This document shows positions 22,956 through 27,379 of a stretch of DNA of 27,379 nt, in pieces. Position numbers and translations under genes: made by a program. Within the stretch, counting starts at the first letter, position 1; every line of letters begins with the position of its first letter. This DNA is from an uncultured Hungatella sp. Lineage in GTDB: Bacteria; Bacillota; Clostridia; Lachnospirales; Lachnospiraceae. The DNA lies in NCBI GenBank assembly GCA_910588325.1, contig CAJUPP010000051.1, positions 1 through 27,379 of the forward strand. The letters run 5' to 3'. Below the pieces are notes generated by a model. It saw only the letters and a list, made by a program, of their open reading frames with translations. It searched no databases and was not told the DNA's origin.

Positions 22956-23390
22956 TTATTTTATTTTTGCTTTATTTAAGGCGGTTTCAATGGCGTTTAT
23001 CAAAGCCTGGGACGTGTACTGTGTTTCCATAGAATAGGAAAGGTTTTCCAGGGACTGGCTGTTTACAATCTGGCTCTCCAGGTCTTCAAGTACTGGCTGC
23101 ATAAGAGGGTACATGGTAGTGACCGCTTCGTCCAGAGACACAAAGGAAACCGAATTGATGCGGTCTGCATCTACGGCTACTTCTACATTGATGTTCTGGC
23201 TGCCTACGGTCAAAGAAGCGGTGTAGGTGCCGGGGACATAGGCAGCAGCCGGAGAGGAAGGGGCAGCATCTTTTCTCGGGCGGAACATGATTAAAAATAA
23301 GCTGACCAGCAAGATGGCAAGGCCGATAAAAATAGCCGTATAGATGATCTCTTTCATCCGCAGGACCACAATTTTTGTTTTTGAGCTCAT
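22956..23390 (-). CDS. Membrane-anchored FMN-binding-domain-like protein
   Basis: 144 residues from the ATG at 23390, with GGAGG 7 bases upstream. One membrane segment at ~14-36 (IIYTAIFIGLAILLVSLFLIMF) is followed by positive RPRK, so the rest (41-144) is probably extracellular. The outer part follows the FMN_bind pattern: GTYTASLTVGSQNINVEVAVD, then DRINSVSF, a T-rich helix and a C-terminal TSQALINAIETALNKA. The usual flavinylation motif SGATYTS is altered to SMETQYTS (120-127); a threonine is kept at position 123, but Gly-Ala is lost, so covalent FMN attachment is doubtful. It could be a diverged or non-flavin relative. No electron-transfer partner gene is adjacent. Confidence 0.65.
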   Translation of the reverse strand: MSSKTKIVVLRMKEIIYTAIFIGLAILLVSLFLIMFRPRKDAAPSSPAAAYVPGTYTASLTVGSQNINVEVAVDADRINSVSFVSLDEAVTTMYPLMQPVLEDLESQIVNSQSLENLSYSMETQYTSQALINAIETALNKAKIK

Positions 23391-23498
23391 CACAGGGCCT
23401 CCGTAAGTTTATTTACTCTAGTCTATTAGACAATGTTGGAATTTATGCGGGGAATCACAAGGCGGCTGTGTTTTTCATTTCTTTTTAAGGGGAGTTAT

Positions 23499-23740
23499 GG
23501 TATAATCTTGATAAAGATTATACCGGCGCCGGTTCGCGTCCGAACGAAGAGAGGACAAAATCCGAAGCGAACCGTGTGCATCCCCCGGAGGGAGCATGTC
23601 CGGAGGACATGGTATAATCTTGATAAAGATTATACCGGCGCCGGTTCGCGTCCGAACGAAGAGAGGACAAAATCCGAAGCGAACCGTGTGCATCCCCCGG
23701 AGGGAGCATGTCCGGAGGACATGGTATAATCTCGATAGAG
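23499..23740 (+). repeat. 112-bp tandem repeat, two full units plus partial third
   Basis: Units are 23499-23610 and 23611-23722, identical by eye, and a partial third begins at 23723. Each starts with GGTATAATCTT-GATA-AAGATTATACC, a perfect 11-bp hairpin. Then come GGTTCGC/GCGAACC, a TCCC/GGGA turn, and CATGTCC-GGA-GGACATG. In all three copies ATGGTATAAT provides an extended -10 promoter box (TATAAT at 23501, 23613, 23725), the last one 28 bases before addB and with a broken hairpin. The 19-mer GTGTGCATCCCCCGGAGGG in each unit also occurs inverted at 8920-8938. Confidence 0.9.
23721..23730 (+). promoter_or_regulatory. Putative extended -10 promoter of addB
   Basis: ATGGTATAAT contains TGn-TATAAT but no recognisable -35 at 17 bases. 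A start near 23737 would give a leader of ~20 bases containing the AAAGGGAGAG ribosome site. The two full upstream copies offer the same box. Confidence 0.4.
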
Positions 23741-23757
23741 TTTTCTAAAGGGAGAGA

Positions 23758-26700
23758 ATGAAAACCATGTCATTACAGTTTATAATCGGAAGTTCCGGAT
23801 CGGGTAAGACCCGGCTTTTATACGAAAATTTAATCAGGCAGTCCATAGAGGAGCCAAAGGGGCAGTTTATCGCCATTGTGCCGGAGCAGTTTACCATGCA
23901 GACACAGAAGGAAGTGGTGGCTCTTCATCCAAGCCACGGTACCTTGAATATCGATATCGTCAGCTTCCAGCGTCTTGCCTACCGGATTTTCGAGGAACTG
24001 GGCGTGGAGCATCCGGAGGTGCTGGATGATATCGGAAAATCCATGGTTTTGAGAAAAGTGGTTTCGGGACAGAAGAAAAATCTGGGAGTTTATGCCGGAC
24101 ATCTGAATCAAACCGGATTTATCAATCATTTAAAGTCCATGTTCTCGGAACTTTATCAGTACGGAATCCGGCCGGAGGACTTGAGTCAGGCCAGAGAGCA
24201 GGCGGCAAGCCCCCTTCTGAGGGAAAAGCTTAAGGATCTGTCTGTTATTTATGAGGAATTTAGGAAGGCGATTTCAGAGCGGTTTATAACGGCAGAGGAG
24301 ATTCTGGATGTGCTTTGCCGGGTACTGCCCAAATCGGAGTTTATTAAAAGAAGTGTGGTTACACTGGACGGATATACGGGGTTTACACCAGTTCAGTATC
24401 GGATTCTGGAACTTTTGATGATTCATGCAAAGAAGGTTGTGGTTACAGTCACTATGGATCCCAGGGCACAGCCTTTTAAGAAGGAGAGTATTCATCACCT
24501 GTTTTACATGGGCAAGGAGATGGCTGTCAGGCTTCATCAGACGGCAGGCAGGCATGGAGTAGAGAGAGAGAACGATATTTTGCTGAAGGGAAAGGTTCGC
24601 CGTTTTGAAGAGAGCCCTTCCATTGCCTTTATCGAAAGCCATCTGTACCGTTACACCCAGACTGCTGACTGGGAACCAGAGGAGGTGCGGATATACAGGG
24701 CGGCTTCACCAGGGCAGGAGGTAGCGGCGGCGGCATCCATGATTCACCGTCTTGTGCAGGAAGAGCATATCCGCTATCGGGATATCGCGGTGATTACGGG
24801 AGATCTGCCGGGGTATCGGTATGAGCTGGTCAATCGCTTTCAGGCAGAGGATATTCCTTACTTTATGGACAGTAAGAAGAGTATTCTGGAAAATGTGATG
24901 GTAGAGTTTATCCGTTCGGTCCTGGAAGCTGTAGCCAGAGATTTTGATTATGAGAGTATGTTTCGTTTTTTAAAGACCGGTCTTGTGACGGAGAATCAGA
25001 GGGAGCTGGACCGGTTGGAAAATTATGCGATGGCTCTGGGAATCCGGGGTTTTAAGAGGTGGAACAGTACCTGGGAGTATGTGTATCGGGGAGGAAAGGA
25101 TTTAAATCTGGAGGAGCTGAATGAATTCAGGAGGCAGATTCTGGCTCCTGTAGAGGCTCTGCGGGAGGTGTTAAAAAAGGAAGACAGGACCGTATCTTCC
25201 ATGACAGACGGAGTTGCCGCCTGTCTGGAGGCCTGCAAAGTAAAGGAAAAGCTTGAACAGTATCGGGAACATTTTCAGAGTACCGGACAGTACGGTCTGG
25301 CGAAAGAGTACGAGCAGGTCTATAACAGGGTTCTGGAGCTGTTTGAACGGCTGAAGGATGTTCTGGGAGATGAGACGGTTAGTGTAAGAGAATACGGACA
25401 GATTCTGGATGCGGGATTTGGGGAGATTCAGGTGGGAGTAATTCCGGCTACGGTAGATAAGGTGGTGGTGGGAGATATCACAAGAACCCGTCTGGACCAG
25501 GTAAAGGTACTTATTTTTATAGGAGTCAATGAAGGGGTGGTGCCTTCGAAAAAGGATTCGGGAAGTCTTCTTACGGATGCGGACAGGGAGATGCTGAAAA
25601 ACTGCCGGATTGAGCTGGCGCCCACTTCCAGAGAGGATGGGCTGATGCAGAGGTACTATCTGTATCTGATGCTGACGAAGCCGTCAAGGCGTCTGATTCT
25701 GTCTTATGTGTCATTTGACCAGGCAGGAAAAAGCAAACGGCCCTCCAGCCTGGTGGGGGAGCTTTGCCGTCTGTTTCCTGAACTTAAAATCCGGGAAGTG
25801 GAGCCTCATGGCATGATTCATTCCAGGCAGGAGGGGAAGGAAAGGCTGATTGCGGGTCTGAGAGACTATGGAGCAAAAGACGGGAGATTTCTGGAACTGT
25901 ATCGCTGGTTTGCCAAGGAGCCGGAATACGCGCCGCTTGTAAAGGCTCTGACAGAGGCGGCTTTCTATTCTTATGAGGAAAAAGGAATCAGCAGGGCTGC
26001 GGCCAGGGCGCTCTATGGAAAGATTCTTCAGGGAAGCGTCACCAGACTGGAGCAGTATGCTTCCTGTGCCTATGCTCATTTTCTGCAGTACGGGCTGGAA
26101 CTGATGGAGCGGCAGGAGTACCAGATTGCCGCCGTGGATATGGGAAATATGTTTCACAGCTCCATTGATCTGTGCTTTAAGGAGCTGGGCAGGCAGAAAA
26201 GAAATCTGACGGATCTGACAGAGAGACAGAGAAAGGAACTGACAGAGGCTTGTGTTCGGCAGGTGACAGAAGAGTATGGATTTACGATTTTTACGGATTC
26301 GGCCAGAAATAAGTACCTGGCAGGAAGAATCGAGAGAATGACAGACAGGACTTTGTGGGCATTGGCAGAGCAGCTAAAGAAAGGGGATTTCGTGCCGTCC
26401 GGCTTTGAGGTATCGTTTTCGGCCATCGACAATCTGCAGGCCATGAAAATACGGCTTTCGGGCGATGAGGAGATGCATCTTCGGGGGCGGATTGACCGGT
26501 TGGATGTGTGTGAGGACGACAGCCATGTGTATGTGAAAATCATTGATTACAAGTCCGGCGCCACCAGGTTTGACCTGGCGGCTGTGTATTATGGGCTGCA
26601 ATTGCAGCTGGTGGTGTATATGGATGCGGTGACAGAACTGGAACAGAGGAAAAATCCCGGGAAACAGGTGGTTCCGGCAGGTATCTTTTATTATCAGATA

Positions 26701-27174
26701 AAGGATCCTCTTGTGGATAAGGAAGAGGTTCAGACACCAGAAGAGATTGAGCAGGAGATTTTAAAACAGCTTCGTATGAATGGCCTGGTGAACAGTGATT
26801 TGGAGGTAATCGGGCATCTGGACCATGAGATAGAACAGAAATCGGATGTAATTCCTGTTGCTATGAAAAACGGAATGATTCAAGAGCATTCTTCTTCCGT
26901 AGCCAGCACCAGAAGATTTGAGATTCTCCGCGAATATGTCCGCAGCCAGCTAAAGAGAAGCGGACAGGAGATTCTTAATGGCAGGGTGGCCGCACAACCG
27001 TATACGGGGGGAACGATTTCCGCATGCGGGTATTGTCCCTATCATGGTGTCTGCGGCTTCGATGTCAGAATTGAAGGATGCCGGTTTCGAAGGTTCCCGC
27101 CTTTGAAACCAGAGCAGGTGTGGGAGCTGATGGGGGATGAATCAAAAGACGGTAATTCTGCTGATGCAGATTAG
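23758..27174 (+). CDS. addB: AddB, helicase-nuclease subunit
   Basis: 1138 residues. With AddA it forms the RecBCD-equivalent AddAB complex, which resects double-strand breaks and loads RecA at Chi. Walker A is GSSGSGKT (11-18) and conserved SLQFIIGSSGSGKTRLLYENL opens the protein. The C-terminal RecB-family nuclease is intact: GRIDRLD, then IDYKSG (D930, K932), then YGLQLQLVVY. The iron-sulfur staple cysteines are C770, C1090, C1093 and C1099, with the same CxxCx5C spacing as Bacillus subtilis AddB. The ATG at 23758 has AAAGGGAG only ~3 bases upstream; the ATG at 23767 has wider spacing and fits homologues, which start near MSLQFI. addA follows 31 bases after the stop. Repeat-borne promoters lie upstream. 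Confidence 0.95.
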   Translation: MKTMSLQFIIGSSGSGKTRLLYENLIRQSIEEPKGQFIAIVPEQFTMQTQKEVVALHPSHGTLNIDIVSFQRLAYRIFEELGVEHPEVLDDIGKSMVLRKVVSGQKKNLGVYAGHLNQTGFINHLKSMFSELYQYGIRPEDLSQAREQAASPLLREKLKDLSVIYEEFRKAISERFITAEEILDVLCRVLPKSEFIKRSVVTLDGYTGFTPVQYRILELLMIHAKKVVVTVTMDPRAQPFKKESIHHLFYMGKEMAVRLHQTAGRHGVERENDILLKGKVRRFEESPSIAFIESHLYRYTQTADWEPEEVRIYRAASPGQEVAAAASMIHRLVQEEHIRYRDIAVITGDLPGYRYELVNRFQAEDIPYFMDSKKSILENVMVEFIRSVLEAVARDFDYESMFRFLKTGLVTENQRELDRLENYAMALGIRGFKRWNSTWEYVYRGGKDLNLEELNEFRRQILAPVEALREVLKKEDRTVSSMTDGVAACLEACKVKEKLEQYREHFQSTGQYGLAKEYEQVYNRVLELFERLKDVLGDETVSVREYGQILDAGFGEIQVGVIPATVDKVVVGDITRTRLDQVKVLIFIGVNEGVVPSKKDSGSLLTDADREMLKNCRIELAPTSREDGLMQRYYLYLMLTKPSRRLILSYVSFDQAGKSKRPSSLVGELCRLFPELKIREVEPHGMIHSRQEGKERLIAGLRDYGAKDGRFLELYRWFAKEPEYAPLVKALTEAAFYSYEEKGISRAAARALYGKILQGSVTRLEQYASCAYAHFLQYGLELMERQEYQIAAVDMGNMFHSSIDLCFKELGRQKRNLTDLTERQRKELTEACVRQVTEEYGFTIFTDSARNKYLAGRIERMTDRTLWALAEQLKKGDFVPSGFEVSFSAIDNLQAMKIRLSGDEEMHLRGRIDRLDVCEDDSHVYVKIIDYKSGATRFDLAAVYYGLQLQLVVYMDAVTELEQRKNPGKQVVPAGIFYYQIKDPLVDKEEVQTPEEIEQEILKQLRMNGLVNSDLEVIGHLDHEIEQKSDVIPVAMKNGMIQEHSSSVASTRRFEILREYVRSQLKRSGQEILNGRVAAQPYTGGTISACGYCPYHGVCGFDVRIEGCRFRRFPPLKPEQVWELMGDESKDGNSADAD

Positions 27175-27205
27175 ACGCAGCGTATCAGCGGGATAGAGGA
27201 AGAAG

Positions 27206-27379
27206 GTGGCAAAAAGGCAGATGAATTGGACCGAAAAACAGAAACAAGTGATTGATGCCAGGAACCGGAGTCTTCTGGTGTCTGCGGCAGCAGGAAGCGG
27301 AAAAACAGCAGTTCTGGTAGAAAGGATTGTTCAGTTAATCAGTGAAGGGGAGAATCCTCTTGATATTGACCAGCTTTTG
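27206..27379 (+). CDS. addA: AddA, helicase-nuclease subunit (5' end only)
   Basis: 58 codons are in the window and the gene runs off the end. The GTG at 27206 follows AGGAAGAAG; an ATG at 27221 is an alternative. The fragment reads MAKRQMNWTEKQKQVID, then SLLVSAAAGSGKTAVLVERI, with Walker A AAAGSGKT at 27-34. This is the UvrD/RecB-like superfamily 1 helicase start typical of AddA. It should be about 1,200 residues and carry helicase plus a RecB-like nuclease domain. It is 31 bases behind addB in the same operon. Confidence 0.93.
   Translation, partial: MAKRQMNWTEKQKQVIDARNRSLLVSAAAGSGKTAVLVERIVQLISEGENPLDIDQLL

Larger units (their letters stand above)
23391..23757. other. 367-bp intergenic region upstream of addB
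   Basis: It holds the tandem repeat 23499-23740 and, on its left part, the leader of the FMN-binding-like gene. For that gene a minus-strand TTGTCT about 16 bases before TAAACT is only a weak promoter candidate. A 98-codon plus-strand frame (23433-23729) is produced by translating the repeat and is not taken as a gene. Confidence 0.6.

Noticed and set aside
23433..23729. 98-codon plus-strand frame before addB
   Set aside because: It is a translation of the 112-bp tandem repeat, with repeated peptide and no ribosome site.
23499..23740. CRISPR array
   Set aside because: The unit is 112 bp, repeats without unique spacers, and has no cas genes nearby.

Overview
The window looks like chromosomal DNA of an anaerobic Firmicute of the Lachnospiraceae / Clostridium cluster XIVa type. 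The evidence is the gene set: a two-subunit NfnAB-type transhydrogenase, a DapL-route lysine/diaminopimelate pair, AddAB recombination genes, a short GSI-type glutamine synthetase followed by an ANTAR protein, and Clostridia-like MATE exporters. AGGAGG ribosome sites are strong throughout. No rRNA, tRNA, CRISPR array, phage or intact insertion sequence was seen. The genus is not determined.

Layout. 1-270 holds the decayed tail of a DUF4143-type ATPase gene and a hairpin. 273-4330 is on the minus strand: a three-gene MoxR / DUF58 / DUF4129-like membrane operon (4330 to 1331), then a separately promoted response regulator-diguanylate cyclase. 4331-4980 is a gene graveyard with a 58-codon relic of an ABC exporter. 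4981-7262 encodes nfnA-nfnB. 7486-8676 is deoB, flanked by two direct copies of a ~104-bp structured repeat. 9073-10755 is a solitary PilB/GspE ATPase with an N-terminal MshEN c-di-GMP-binding motif. 10809-12046 holds a divergent DtxR/MntR regulator and a HAD phosphatase. 12143-14457 is a heavy-metal operon: an ArsR/SmtB sensor with an operator-like palindrome, and a P1B-type ATPase. 14611-16552 is glnA, with a structured leader, plus an ANTAR protein whose receiver has lost its phosphorylation residues. 16632-18728 is dapF-dapL, followed by a MATE exporter. 20159-20600 carries a structured intergenic element, a good promoter and a 58-aa small gene. 20607-21389 is udp, convergent with a second MATE gene across a bidirectional terminator. 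22956-23390 encodes a membrane-anchored FMN-binding-like protein. 23499-23740 is a 112-bp tandem repeat just upstream of addB. addA starts at 27206 and runs off the end.

How the genes fit together. nfnAB (redox balance and NADPH supply), glnA-ANTAR (nitrogen assimilation), dapF-dapL (lysine and cell wall) and deoB/udp (nucleoside salvage) are core metabolism. The diguanylate cyclase and the MshEN-bearing PilB could be source and receptor of one c-di-GMP signal, although they are 8 kb apart and not in one operon. The best leads are the predicted c-di-GMP control of PilB, the glnA leader with a phosphorylation-independent ANTAR protein, the repeat families (one shares a 19-mer between the pilB and addB upstream regions), and the tandem promoter-like repeat in front of addBA. 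I found no clearly new multi-gene defence or biosynthetic system.
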